DNA of 35,000 nt from Prorocentrum cordatum (GCA_963575745.1 CAUYUJ010020744.1:1-35000), one strand, 5' to 3'. Numbered from the stretch's first letter, positions 20,301 to 30,340 are shown. Made by a program: numbers and translations. The notes: a model not told the origin generated them from the letters alone.

Positions 20301-20717
20301 TCATCGCAAGGAATTGTTTAGGTGTGTTTTAGGTGCTGCTGTTTCAGGTGTTGAGTGTTTCACATGTGCATTGGAGGGGCGTGCGCTCTTGCGCAACCCT
20401 TCCCCCTGCCGCGCCCTCTCCAAGTAGATCATGTTGATATTGGTAGCCTTGTCCAGGCACTCTGTAACCTCCCCCGCGCGGCGATGGCAAAGCAGAGATC
20501 TCGAGGACCAACACCCTCCTCCTCCGCCTCCTCCGCCCACTCCTCCTCCTTCCGATCGCGCTCCTCTGATCCTCCGTCCTGTCGTGAACCCGAGGCCCTC
20601 CGCCCTCGTCCCCCACCTCCTCCACTTCCTTCTCCTGGTTACATCCTCGAGTTTATGTGATCCCTCCTCCTCCTCTTTCCTCAAGGTTTGCTGGCTATCC
20701 GTCCTCCTGTCCTTCAT
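20301..20717 (-). CDS. Hypothetical protein, longer frame (unit 2)
   Basis: A 138-codon minus-strand frame from MKDRRTDSQQ to THLNNSLR. It contains a basic and Glu-rich N-terminal third, a Gly-run middle encoded by a CCTCCG tract, the stretch AGEVTECLDKATNINMIYLE, and a tail with KHSTPETAAPKTHLNN. In unit 1 the tail is out of frame by one base. This copy may keep the original frame, or the extra base may have joined two unrelated frames by chance. The family is not recognised. It could be one exon of a larger minus-strand gene with 20784-21830 upstream. Confidence 0.33.
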   Translation of the reverse strand: MKDRRTDSQQTLRKEEEEGSHKLEDVTRRRKWRRWGTRAEGLGFTTGRRIRGARSEGGGVGGGGGGGGCWSSRSLLCHRRAGEVTECLDKATNINMIYLERARQGEGLRKSARPSNAHVKHSTPETAAPKTHLNNSLR

Positions 20718-20747
20718 TCCTCCTTCTGCTCTTTCTGCTCCTTCGCT

Positions 20748-20765
20748 CCCGTTGCCAGTTTGGCT
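20748..20765 (+). promoter_or_regulatory. Spliced-leader-like sequence, decayed (unit 2)
   Basis: Counterpart of 8588-8605, with a second mismatch (CCAGTTTGG instead of CCATTTTGG). This gives 16 of 18 matches to the remembered leader core. Confidence 0.4.
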
Positions 20766-20783
20766 CGCATGCCCTGGGAACCT

Positions 20784-21830
20784 TTAGTTCAGGCCCAGCT
20801 CGGCCCTTGCCTGGCCCCTGATCGCGGCGGCGGCGCTGTTCTCCCAGATCGCGTTCTCGAGGCACTTCACGCGCGTCAGCTTGACGACGTAGTCGCTCAG
20901 CTCAGTCGCCGACTCGACGCCCATTTGGTCGAGGTGCGCCTGGGTCCAGAGGTTGTCACGAACTCCCACGAGTTGGTGTGTGCTTGTCGTTGCGCTTGTA
21001 GATGCAGCTGATGAACTCCGTGACGCGCCTCGCAACCTTGTAGATGATGACCTCCTCGCCATTGCTGAACTTGCACCAGCCATTCTCGGTCTTGAACTCT
21101 GCGATGGCGGCCAGCGGCCCATCGCCCTTATCAGCCTCGGCGGCGCCGTCGGGTGCTTTTACCTGCTCCTCGGTTCCGGCCTCAACCGCGGCTTCAGCGG
21201 GCTCCTCGGCTTCGCCCTCAATCTCCAGCACTACGCCTGGAACGTGCTCAGCCTCGGGTAAGAGGGGAAGATCCATACAATCTAGGTGTAGGGAGGAAGA
21301 AATTTAAGACAAGCGGGTACGAGAAGGAGGAGAAAGAGGCGGAGGGTGGAGAGCAGAGAAGGTGTAAGGAACAGAGCGAAACCAAAGATCGAAGTGAGTA
21401 AATAAGAGTAGGGAATTGAAAGGAGGGCATAAGAAGCGGGGGGTAATGGAGGGAGAGGAAAGAAGGAGGGAAACTACGACGTGAAATTGAGGAGGAGAGA
21501 GGACTCGCCGCGCTCGCCCTCTTCGTCCTTTTCCCCCTCGAACGCGGGCTCCTCGAGGGGGGGCCCCTCTGGGGCGGGGTCGGGGGCGATGGTGTCGACG
21601 GCCTTCGGCTTCGCCTTGGGATTTGCCTTTCCCTTTGGTTTAGCGACTGGCTTCACCGCTAACTTCGGAGCTGCAGTTACCTTTGCCTTCGACTTCGCAA
21701 GCTTCTTTGGAACAGAGTCGGCGGCCCTGAGCCACGGGACTTCAGGCTCAATGCTGTCAACTGCGCTGGCCAACGCATCTTTGCTTTTGTGACGGGTACT
21801 CTTTCGCTTCTCACCCTTCTGCTTGCTTGC
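20784..21830 (-). pseudogene. Lys-rich/acidic protein, interrupted by 245 bp (unit 2)
   Basis: Counterpart of 8623-9470. The Lys-rich and acidic halves are in the same frame as in unit 1, but between GES and EAE of the acidic part lies an insertion (21258-21500 plus GG) that brings stops in this frame. The single-base frame break after the YKVARRVTE block, and the downstream VGVRDNLWTQ block, are exactly as in unit 1. Upstream of about 21830 the two units differ by several small indels, so the true N-terminus cannot be placed. Low-complexity basic-then-acidic layout; family not recognised. Confidence 0.45.
21258..21500 (+). mobile_element. Intron-like insertion absent from unit 1
   Basis: Unit 1 reads GCCTCGGACTCGCC where unit 2 reads GCCTCGG, 243 bp of purine-rich sequence, then GGACTCGCC. 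The net gain is 245 bp with a GG duplication. On the plus strand the inserted segment begins GTAAGAGGGG and ends GAGAGAG before G, which resembles a GT-AG intron. The surrounding coding-like frame is on the minus strand, where the ends are not splice-like, and GT-AG removal on the plus strand would leave one extra G relative to unit 1. It may be an introner-like element in the antisense orientation or an ordinary insertion. Confidence 0.5.
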
Positions 21831-22295
21831 TCTCGTTCGATATCTTGCGGTTTTTTTCTGTTGGGCTTCTTTTCCTTCTTGATCCCCAGAGGGATCCCCG
21901 CGAACATGGGCACCTCCCCTATCCCCCCTCTTCCTCTTCCTCCTTTCCACTCCCCTCTCCTATATGCATGCACATCTCTGATGGTTGGCGAGAGCCATCG
22001 AGAATCCGAGGAACAGATCGAGAGGGAGAGAGACATGAAATACGAAACACTGGCCAGCCCCTGAGTGTCCAGGCGGCCCCCTGGTCCAAGGGGCGGCAGG
22101 GTGGCAACCGAGAACGGCAAGGCCATCGCCATCGCGGTCGCCGCGACTTCGCCCCTACCCCAGCCCCCGACCACACTTGCACCTGCGCCTCTACCTGTCC
22201 TATTGTTCGGTTGGTCTCACGCCCCTCAGCCCCCCTTGCTCCCCCGTGGCGCCGCCGCCGACGACGGCGAGGCCCCGGCGCTCGCAGCCGCCGAG
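21831..22295. other. Spacer of unit 2 up to the 11-kb junction
   Basis: Counterpart of about 9420-9874, ending with CCGAG at 22291-22295. No gene was recognised. Confidence 0.6.
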
Positions 22296-22399
22296 ATATC
22301 GAGCGCCCGAGCGCCATCATCATTGGCTGCCTTCAAGAAGCGCGAGCTCGCCATCACTCACGTCACTGTCCTCACCAGCGGCCCCCCCTCGCCGTTCTC

Positions 22400-22715
22400 A
22401 GTCGAGATTCCAGCGCGATATCATCCTCCTGCTACTCTTCCTCCTCCTCCTCCTCTTCCGACTCCTCCTCCCCCTTGTATTCCTCCTCTTCCTCCGCCTC
22501 CTCCCCCTCGTCTCCCTCATCATCATCCTCAGCCTGCCCGTCCTCCTCCCCCTCCTCCTCATCATCATCACCATCAGCATCAGCATTATCATCATCAGCA
22601 GCAGCATCATCATCGATGATGATGATCATCATCATCAGCAGCAGCAGCAACAGCAGCAGCAACATTCTGATCACCATCATCATCACCACCCTCATCATTA
22701 TCCCCCCCCCCCCCC
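22400..22715. repeat. CTC/ATC trinucleotide low-complexity tract
   Basis: Pyrimidine-rich CTC repeats (22425-22560) change into ATC/CAG repeats (22560-22690) and a C run (22700-22715). The minus strand gives an acidic Glu/Asp frame and the plus strand a His/Ser frame; both are compositional. Confidence 0.85.
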
Positions 22716-22739
22716 ATGTCGGCATCCTCATTCCTCCTC

Positions 22740-23530
22740 CTCAGCATCGTGGCGCCCGGGTAAAGTTGACACGTGCAAGGCCGATGGAAACCAAACAACA
22801 TCTTGGATCCAACATCCTCGCCAGCCAACCTGCCCTGATCTCGCGCCCACCCTCTGCGCCTTCTCAGGGCCGCCCGCTCGAAGATAGTGGCTGAACACCA
22901 TGCGCACGCACCGCGATTGAATGTACCTCCCATCCATCTTAAGTTGAATGCCTGTGCTTCTCTGCTCCTTGTTCCTCTCACCCGACTCCTTCTGAGTTCC
23001 TCTTCCTCTACGTCATATCCGAAATCCTCTCTATCTCCCTCCCCCTCGTCCTCCTCGTCTTCCTGCCCCCCCTCCTCTTCCTTCCGCGTCGTAGTCCATG
23101 TCCTTCCTTTCCATTCCGCTTTTCGCCCTCGTAGCCTCATCGTCGCCCAAAGCACCCTCTCCCGCGCCCTACGTAGCAATGCGAGGCGCCTGATGCCCCC
23201 CATCCTCGCTGCTGTCGGCGAGCGGAAGTGCTCTGCCCTGAAGTCGTCGGTGTAGATCTCACGGAACGCGCGGTCCCACGCAGCCTGGGAGCGCGAGGGA
23301 CGAGAGAGCGAGGGCGGTCGGGGTGGGAAGATTGAAGGACTGGAGCGCCAGTTAAGGAGCTGACCGAATGCCAGCGCAAACAGTAACACATTGAGTTTGC
23401 GCCAATCCAGGCGCACAGGTCGCGGGGGCAAACATCGACGAACGTAAAAACGCAGGTCCTGGAAATTCGGCAGGTAAAGCAGCACATCATCTGGCATATA
23501 CCATATGATGCGCTGTTTTAGCTGCGTCAC
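22740..23530 (-). CDS. Hypothetical protein, open from 23530
   Basis: A minus-strand frame of 306 codons runs from the ATG at 23530 to 22610; the last 40 or so codons are the ATC tract and may not belong. The first 200 residues have varied composition, with MPDDVLLYLPNFQDLRFYV and LNVLLFALAFGQLLNW near the N-terminus, the mixed stretch AAWDRAFREIYTDDFRAEHF, a basic region, a Glu/Asp-rich stretch, then FNLRWMGGTFNRGACAWC. I do not recognise a family or domain. A 25-bp hairpin (23543-23600) lies 12 bp upstream of the start on this strand. It has no unit 1 counterpart to test for conservation. Low complexity in the second half lowers confidence. Confidence 0.4.
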
Positions 23531-23542
23531 CTGGTATTTACC

Positions 23543-23600
23543 AGAAGACGGCGTAACACGATACCGACGATATCCTCGGTATCGTGTTATGCCGTCTTCT
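23543..23600 (+). other. 25-bp near-perfect inverted repeat (hairpin 1)
   Basis: Arms 23543-23567 and 23576-23600 are inverted copies with an 8-base spacer (CGATATCC). The one mismatch, G23553 opposite T23590, would be a G-U pair in RNA transcribed from the plus strand, so such an RNA would be fully paired. Key sequence in the arms: AACACGATACCGA and TCGGTATCGTGTT. Confidence 0.9.
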
Positions 23601-23781
23601 TCGTCCTCATCGTCTTCCCTCTATCCTTGTGCATCTCTCTTTCCTCTTTCCTCTTCGTCATTGCCGTCATTGCCATCGTTGCAGTCGTCGTTGTCATCAT
23701 CAGCGTTGCCGCTTCCACGTCGCCGCCATCGTCGTCATCGTCGTCGATCGCCGCCTTTGTCGCATCACCCTCGGCGTTGCC
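23601..23781. repeat. CTT/GTC/ATC low-complexity tract between the hairpins
   Basis: Pyrimidine-rich triplets with GTCATC and GTCGTC runs. Open frames on both strands are compositional, and no gene is seen. Confidence 0.6.
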
Positions 23782-23847
23782 ATCGCCCTCGATCGGCGCC
23801 ATCTCGCAACCCTCGAGGGTTGCGAGATGGTGCCGATCGAGGGCGAT
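23782..23847 (+). other. 33-bp near-perfect palindrome (hairpin 2)
   Basis: Arms 23782-23814 and 23815-23847 are inverted copies with no spacer, meeting at CCTCGAGG. The single mismatch, G23798 opposite T23831, is again of the type that forms a G-U pair in plus-strand RNA. Long palindromes without a spacer are usually unstable in genomes, so this one is probably young. Confidence 0.92.
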
Positions 23848-23935
23848 CCCCATAACAAAAAGAACCATCATGTTCTTCTGCGAGAGCCGGAGGCCGCAGC
23901 TGATCACCTGCAGCTCGGTCATGAGGGGCTCGAAT
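23848..23935. other. Short unique stretch after hairpin 2
   Basis: Ordinary composition, with no gene recognised. Confidence 0.3.
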
Positions 23936-23939
23936 TTAT

Positions 23940-24200
23940 TCCCTTCTCTCTTACTGCCCCTCCCTTACTGCCCCCCCCCCCCCCCCGCACTTTCCCTCGT
24001 TCCCTTCCTCCCCCCCTGTTCCCTGTATCTGTATCTGTTTGGTCTCAACTTCCCTTCTCTCTTGCTGCCCCTCCCGCGCGTCCCACCCCCCCGCTTTCCC
24101 TCGTTCCCTTTCCTCCCTCCCCCTGTTCCCTGTATCTGTTTGGTCTCTCCCTTCCTGTCTCCCCCTCCCCCCCGCTCCCCCTACCCCCCCCCCCCCCCAC
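23940..24200. repeat. Pyrimidine-rich ~110-bp tandem repeat
   Basis: CCTTCTCTCTTxCTGCCCCTCCC occurs at about 23942 and 24052. Each copy is followed by a C run, TTTCCCTCGTTCCC, and CTGTTCCCTGTATCTG with GTTTGGTCTC. A partial third copy starts at about 24149 and ends in C runs. No gene was seen. Confidence 0.8.
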
Positions 24201-24349
24201 TCGCTGCAGCGGCGGCCCCTCGGGGCGCGACCTTGGATGGCCAAAGATAACCCCCAATATTGCCCCATGCATCTCCAAGGTGACCCCATATTTCCCAAGA
24301 TGACTTACAGGCGCCCCGAGACAGGCCCAGCCCGATATTGTTACAGTTG

Positions 24350-25185
24350 CCCCAGATAACGCCAATGCAGCCCCATATAGTCCATGGTGTACAATAGCTC
24401 AGAGATGGTCGCAGCTAGCCACCGACTCTGTTACGTTATGTTATGATATGCTCTGTTGTGCTATGTCACGGTATGTTATGATATGCAGTGCTAGGTGATG
24501 TCATGCTCCGTATGCCATGCATGTTCTGGCATGATATGTCGCGTGATGCTGCGCTGTGTCATGGTCTGTTGTGCTGGCGAGGGCCGGGCGCGACGTTGCG
24601 CCCGCTGTGCCCCGCGCGGGACATGAAACCACGGAGAACGGCAAGTTCTTCATTGGGCTCCTCGTCGAGCCCATCGGCCCTTCGCGAGCTCCTGAGAGGC
24701 CCCCCCGAGGACGCCATGAGGGCCGCAAGAGGGCCCCAAGAAGGCCCGAACATGGTCTAATGGTTGTAACGAAGTTTCAGGGGAACAAGCTTCGAAGAGC
24801 TCTTCGCGCCTCGCGGGGGGTCCTTTCGAGCACTATTGGAACGCCCTCGGGCCCCCTTTTGGGCCGCGCGGGGGGGGGGGGGGGGGGGCGCGTCAGCCCC
24901 TCGCGGCGAAGCCCTGAGGGGGGCCCAAGAGGGCCTCAATTCGGCCCGAGGAGGGCACCAACAATGCGCAAACAAGGCCCACTGAGTTTTGAAACATGCT
25001 CAAAACGTTCAAACGCTCTGGGTGCCCTCTGTGAACCCTCTTCGGGCCTCCTTGAACATCCGTCGGGGCCCCTCTTGGGGCCCTCTCGGGGCACTGCCGG
25101 GGCATCCTTGGGCCCTTCGGAGCCCCCTTCAGAAATCCCTATGGCGGCCCCGAGTCGGCCCCGATGAGGCATCGTCGGGCGGTGG

Positions 25186-25210
<25 letters not shown>
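24350..25210. repeat. ~0.9-kb dispersed repeat, copy 1
   Basis: Starts GCCCCAGATAACGCCAATGCAG and is repeated in the same orientation from 25802. Inside are a TATGTTATG-type degenerate pentamer region (about 24425-24560), a GGGCCC-rich region with the landmark AACAAGCTTCGAAGAGC (about 24783-24800), a G run (24869-24888), and AACATCCGTCGGGGCCCC (about 25055). No long convincing frame is conserved between the two copies, so it is annotated as a non-coding repeat. Confidence 0.88.
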
Positions 25211-25504
<294 letters not shown>

Positions 25505-25507
<3 letters not shown>

Positions 25508-25550
25508 AGGGGGGGCGGGGGGGGGGGTGCTTAGGCGCGCGGGCGCGCGC

Positions 25551-25603
<53 letters not shown>

Positions 25604-25801
25604 TTTTTTTTTTCTTTCTGAAAATGGGGGGGGGAGGTGGTGGTTGTGGCGTGGTGTGTGTGTGTGTGTGTTATGTGTGTGGTGTGTGGTGTGTGGTGGT
25701 GTGTGTGTGTGTGTGTGTAGTGTGTGTGTGTGTGTGTGCCGTCTGTGTTGCGTGTGCGTGTGTGGTGCGTGTGCGTGCGTGTGCGTGTGTGTGTGTGTGG
25801 T
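25505..25801. repeat. Second G run, GCGC, T run module followed by GT repeat
   Basis: A G-rich stretch (25508-25527), GGCGCGCGGGCGCGCGCG, then a T run (25552-25613), a short G run (25626-25636) and imperfect GT repeats (about 25655-25801). It leads directly into copy 2 of the 0.9-kb repeat. Confidence 0.92.
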
Positions 25802-26700
25802 GCCCAGATAACGCCAATGCAGCCCCAGATAGTCCATGGTGTACAATAGCTCAGAGATGGTCGCAGCTAGCCATCGACTCTGTTACGTTATGTCATGCTA
25901 TGCTCTGGTATGCTATGTCACGGTCTGTTATGCTATGCAGTGCTAGGTGATGTCATGCTCCGTCTGTCATGCATGTTCTGATATGATATGTCGTGTGATG
26001 CTGCGCTGTGTCGCGGTCTGTTGTGCTAACGAGGGCCGGGCGCGACGTTGCACCCGCTGTACCCCGCGCGGGGGGCGTCAAACCACGGAGAACGGCGAGT
26101 TCTTCATCGGGCTCCTCGTCGAGCACATCGGCCCTTCGCGAGGTCCTGAGAGGCCCCCCCGAGGTCCCCATGAGGGCCGCAAGAGAGCCCATGGGGGCCC
26201 GAACATGGTCTAATGGTTGTCAAGAAGTTTTAAGGGAACAAGCTTCGAAGAGCTCTTCGCGCCTCGCGGGGGCCCCTTTCGAGCACTATTGGAACACCCT
26301 CGGGCCCCCTTTGGCGCCGCGTGTGTGCGTGTGGGGGGGGGGGGGGGGAGGGGGGGGGCGGGGGGGGGGTGAAGGGGGGGGGGGGGGGCGCGTCAGCCCC
26401 TCGCGGCGAAGCCCTGAGGGGGGCCCAAGAGGGCGTCAATTCGGCCCGAGGGGGGCACCAACGATGCGCAAACAAGGCCACCGAGTTTTGAAACATGCTC
26501 AAAACGTTCAAACGCTCTGGGTGCCCTCTGCGAACCCTCTTCGGGCCTCCTTGAACATCCGTCGGGGCCCCTCTTGGGGCACTGTTGGGGCATCCTTGGG
26601 CCCTTCGGAGCCCCATTCAGAAATCCCGATGGCGGCCCCGAGTCGGCCCCGACGAGGCGTCGTCGGCGTGGGGGGTCATCGAGCGCGCGCGCCGCGGCGT
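25802..26700. repeat. ~0.9-kb dispersed repeat, copy 2
   Basis: A direct copy of 24350-25210, offset 1452 bp at its start. It has a longer and more complex G-rich run (26334-26388) and lacks about 13 bp near 26578. Scattered substitutions throughout are similar in density to an old duplication. Confidence 0.88.
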
Positions 26701-26755
26701 TTTTTTTTTTGGTTTTTTTTTTTTTTTTTTTTGTTTTTATATATATATATTTATA

Positions 26756-26788
<33 letters not shown>

Positions 26789-26825
26789 ATATATATATTT
26801 ATTTTTTAATTATATATATGTATTA

Positions 26826-26872
<47 letters not shown>
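26701..26872. repeat. Composite simple repeat: T run, TA, CT (third module)
   Basis: T run 26701-26736 with GG and G interruptions, TA repeats 26738-26820, CT repeats 26831-26872. It abuts the 3' end of the transposon-type gene on the minus strand and appears to cut that gene short. Confidence 0.93.
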
Positions 26873-26876
<4 letters not shown>

Positions 26877-28829
26877 AATTTAGGTGTGCCATGCTTCCTG
26901 ACATTAGCAACGAGGTGCACAGCGCTGTGGTGTTTGTACACGAGCTTCCCTTTCCAGGCTGACCAGAATCTCAGAAAGCGCAACATGGACCGCTGGAGGC
27001 TCTGAATCGATCCCTCGGGCATCTGCCGAGAGCTGGCTTCCATGATATGGTGCGCTTTGACCAGCTCGTTGCGCGCCATTTGCAAAGACCTGTCACGATC
27101 TGACAGGAGGTGCACGTTCTCGGACAGAAGCTCTTGAGCGGCTGTCTCAGCTGCCTTGGCGGACAGCTCTCCACGGGCGAACGTGCTCAGGGTGATTCTG
27201 TCAATCCTGGAGCGCTTACCTACACCGCCACGGGTGCGAAAATTCATCCAGTAGAAGACTCTCGGCCGCCTCGGGAGGGGCGGGCGGGGAAGGCACGTCA
27301 GAAGGAACGGCATCAATGCCCCTCTTTTGCAAGATAGCGTTTCGGATCGTTTCGGCGTTCGTTTTCCAGGCCCCCCCCGCCCCCCCTGCGACCGTTAAGT
27401 GTTGGGGGTGTTTGTTGTTCGCCCCCCCGGCCGCCTCCGCAGGTGGGCGACGTTTGCGGCGCGGCGGCCCTCGACCATGAAGTGTCTCGACCGAGCGAAG
27501 TTGCGCTCCGCCAGCAGAAGCAGGATCGATCCAATCAGCCATTGCGCTGCCCCCAGGTCCAGCACGTGCATACTGTCTAAATGGATCATGGAGTACGTGA
27601 AGCCCTGTATTTTGAATAATGGGCAGATGAGGCTAAGTCCAAGGTTAATACATGCGTTGAAGAATGTGAATTCACAGGGAAGCTGAACATCCGTAAGTGC
27701 ACGTACGTCATGGAGCTCACCATCTTCGATGAGCCGATGGCCTTTCTCGAGCTGAAGCTCGGGGAATGCAGTGTGCAACCCATGCCCAGCCAAGCCTTCG
27801 TCGAAGTGCATGCGCCTCATCAGTCTGCGAAGTTGTCGCTGGTCGCGTACAGTTCTCTTAGCCAGGGATCTGTGCATCATGATGTTGTATGCTATTTCGT
27901 CTCGATGGGGTCCATCGCATGGCTTCGATACTAGCTGGGAGCTCGAATAGGTCCTTCTTGCGAACGCTGCATCCAAAGCAGGGGTTGGGCACGCTGTTCC
28001 ACCGAGTCGCCCCGGCTCTCTCGACGATCTCCAGAAGGTCTGCGCGAAGCTCGCACAAGGCCCCCACCCAGCCCTCAGCGATGGGGAACCCGTGCTGGTT
28101 TGCACGGAGCTCGTTCTGGAAGGTTTGGTTCTCGTGGTCCAGAAGGGGGCAGGCGCCGAGAGCCAGAACATTGAGTGCCCAAGCTATGATCCGTGGGATG
28201 GTGCCGCGGGTGCAAAACCCACGGCATTCGCACCTGCGTAGGTCCGACTTGCGGATTACGCATATCAAATAACGAGTATTGGTTAAACTGTTGCTGAAGT
28301 AGTGCGCAATGCAGCCATCTGTTTTTGCGATTGGAAACCCATCGCTGAAATATCCGAGCGGACGCGTCTTCCTAGGGCTCGCGAGGGCCACTGGGTGATT
28401 TGAGAGCGTCGGCGGCATGTCTCACTCGGGAAAGTTAGCAGGGCCGAAGTCAGACGGCGCCTCGCGCCATGATTCCGCGATTTGGTCGAACGGGAGGTTT
28501 ATTTGCAATGGCACTCGGACTCTGCAATCTCTTTCCTTGTCCCGCATGGGGACCAAAGGGCTGAAAAACGCGTCCGTTGAACGGTTCGAAATCGCTGCTC
28601 GTAGATGCTCTGCGTGGTGGCTGCTGTCTGGGGGGTGCGACAAGTCATCAATTCCCTTGGCGCCCGCGCGAGTTGCATGGTAAGAAATCGCATTTACCAT
28701 CGCAGCTGGCATGAGGCCCTGCTGATATTGATTCAAAAGATACTTTCTGAGCCCAGCCCCAGAATCATTCTCGAGTGTTGCAGCCGGAGCCACGAGGGAC
28801 ATGGCCGCCGCAGACGCTCGCCCCGCCAT
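26873..28829 (-). pseudogene. Decayed transposon-type gene of a dinoflagellate-abundant family
   Basis: Minus strand. Block 1 (28829-28425) ends APSDFGPANFPE, then an in-frame TGA (28424-28422). The same frame continues with PLGYFSDGFPIAKTDG (28361-28314), the Cys motif RRCECRGFC (28238-28212), IIAWALNVLALGACP and a CFGC motif (27980-27969). A frame break near 27926 leads to PHRDEIAYNIM and the conserved-looking IHLDSMHVLDLG (27586-27551). After a Gly/Pro-rich stretch with stops and a further frame switch (27450-27220) come SAKAAETAAQ (about 27163-27137) and KHHSAVHLV (26935-26909). The reading ends in the CT repeat at 26873. The order of these motifs matches, from memory, a very abundant dinoflagellate protein family that I take to be transposon-encoded. 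That family normally continues with a Tyr-x-Asp-Glu-type segment missing here. Stop, shifts and truncation mark a dead copy; some gaps could be introns. Confidence 0.7.
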
Positions 28830-29009
28830 CTGATTAACCGCAGCGCTGTTATACGAGGTGAAACAAACAGTACGTGTGAAACAAATGGTGTTAACTGCCT
28901 GAGCCTATGGGACGGCGGGGCCCAACCTTCCCCCCTTGCACTGCCGCGCTGCCGCGCGCGCGGCGCGTCCCCTGACGCGTGCTTGCAAGTCCTGCTCATG
29001 CAGGGCCCA
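28830..29009. other. Spacer upstream of the transposon-type gene
   Basis: Short GC-rich stretch with no recognised promoter or gene. Confidence 0.3.
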
Positions 29010-29300
29010 CCTCCCTCCTCCTCCTCCTCCTCCTCCTCCTCCTCCTTCTTCCTCCTCCTCCTCCCCCTCCTCCTCCTCCTCCTCCTCCTCATTCCTCCTC
29101 CTTCCTCCTCCTCCTCGTCCTCTTCCCTCCTCGTTCCTCCTCCTCCTCTCCTCCTGTCCCTCCTCCTCTCCTCCTGTCCCTCCTCCTCCTTCCTCCTTCC
29201 TCCTCCTCCCCCTCCCCTCCTCCTCCTCCTCCTTCCTCCGTCTCCTCTCGTCCTCCTTCCTCCTCCTTCTCATGATCCTCCTCCTTCTCCTGCTCCCCCT
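29010..29300. repeat. CCT/CTC trinucleotide tract
   Basis: Nearly pure pyrimidine CCT/CTC repeats with TT interruptions. Pro/Ser frames on the plus strand and Glu/Arg frames on the minus strand are artefacts. Confidence 0.93.
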
Positions 29301-29369
29301 CCCCCTCCCCATCCATCCCCCCTCATGCACTAATCCCCCCTCGCCCTTCCTTCTCCTCCTCCCCCTCCG

Positions 29370-29485
29370 CCTCATCATCATCATCATCATCATCGTCATC
29401 ATCATCATCATCCTCATCCTCATCACCCTCATCATCCTCATCATCATCAGCATCATCAGCACCACCACCATCATCATCATCGTCC
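29370..29485. repeat. ATC trinucleotide tract
   Basis: ATC repeats with CTC and AGC variants; on the minus strand this reads as GAT repeats (Asp or Met strings). Confidence 0.92.
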
Positions 29486-30050
29486 TTCTCCCTCTTCCTT
29501 CTTTCCCTCCTGCAAGGTCTCCAACAATTGCGCATGCGCATGGTCGCGCGTTAACCCCTCCCCTGGGATTCTCTGCAGATCACTCCTTTTTAAAATGGAT
29601 TCACGTCGCATCTCCATGCGCGGATGGCCCCGTGCATGCCCGAGGGAGAACCATGACGACACCGCTATAGGCCGATGCCAACTGGAAACTTATAGGAATG
29701 AGCGCCCATTCCGTAGCGCGTTGCAGACTGCAACGCGCACAACTGTCTGTCCATTGCCAGGGCGAATCAAGGCAGCACGACCAACATCCCGGGACAGCGA
29801 GCGAGACGCGCCACACGAATGTCTGAGCTCCAGGGGGCAACGTCCTGAGACAAGCGAGCGAGACGGTGCCAGCGTCCACGCTACGACATCACATTGACAC
29901 ACTGGGCCGCCGCCCTTTCTCACGCGCGCACTCGCAGACGCGCGCAGCTCTGAAGGTATTTGGAGGCCGCCGTGCATGCGCGACGTCTGAGGCGCGTCGG
30001 CGCTAAAGAACCTACACCAGGTATCGCTTGCTGTTGTTGCTGCTACTGAT
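29486..30050. other. Unique-looking DNA without a supportable gene
   Basis: Overlapping plus- and minus-strand frames of about 90-100 codons exist (for example minus 29977-29690 and plus 29595-29897), but none shows recognisable motifs. The inverted relation of TGCAGACTGCAACGCGCA and nearby GCGCGTTGCAG near 29716-29740 makes a small stem. Nothing else was seen. Confidence 0.3.
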
Positions 30051-30130
30051 CCTCATCTTCCTTCTCCTGCTGCTGCTGCTACTGATCCTCGTCCTCCTCC
30101 TCCTCCTCCTCCCCGTCCTCCTCCTTCTGC
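30036..30130. repeat. CTG/CTC imperfect triplet tract
   Basis: Two CTGCTACTGATCCTC-type segments (about 30039 and 30077) precede a CTC run (30090-30128). The plus-strand Leu-rich frame is compositional. Confidence 0.75.
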
Positions 30131-30340
30131 GTTGCGGGTTGCGCGCCCTGGGGTGCCCTGGCCCACATCCTGCGCAAGCGAACTCTGTGCCGCGACAACC
30201 TCCAAGAGACTGAGCGCCTCGACTAGGCGCAAATCACGTTCGCGGTGCCTTCTTGAGGGGCGCCTGGGCCTTGTCGAACGCACCGATGACGGGCTGGATG
30301 GCCTGCAACAAGCTTTGGGCCTCCCGATCGCGACAACCGA
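30131..30340 (-). pseudogene. Short coding-like fragment with a frame break
   Basis: Minus strand: EAQSLLQAIQPVIGAFDKAQ continues to LKKAPRT and a stop at about 30238. A neighbouring frame then continues with DLRLVEALSLLEVVAAQ and ends in the CTC tract. The two blocks have natural, amphipathic composition and join if one base is removed near 30245. No family is recognised and no start can be chosen; the fragment is only about 60-70 codons. Confidence 0.3.

Noticed and set aside
27216-27542. Independent 108-codon gene within the transposon-type region
   Set aside because: It overlaps the stretch between two blocks of the decayed family gene and is best read as part of its frame-shifted middle.
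28905-29670. Long Arg/Glu, Met/Asp or Pro/Ser frames across the CCT and ATC tracts
   Set aside because: Composition-driven; no mixed-composition segment supports a gene.
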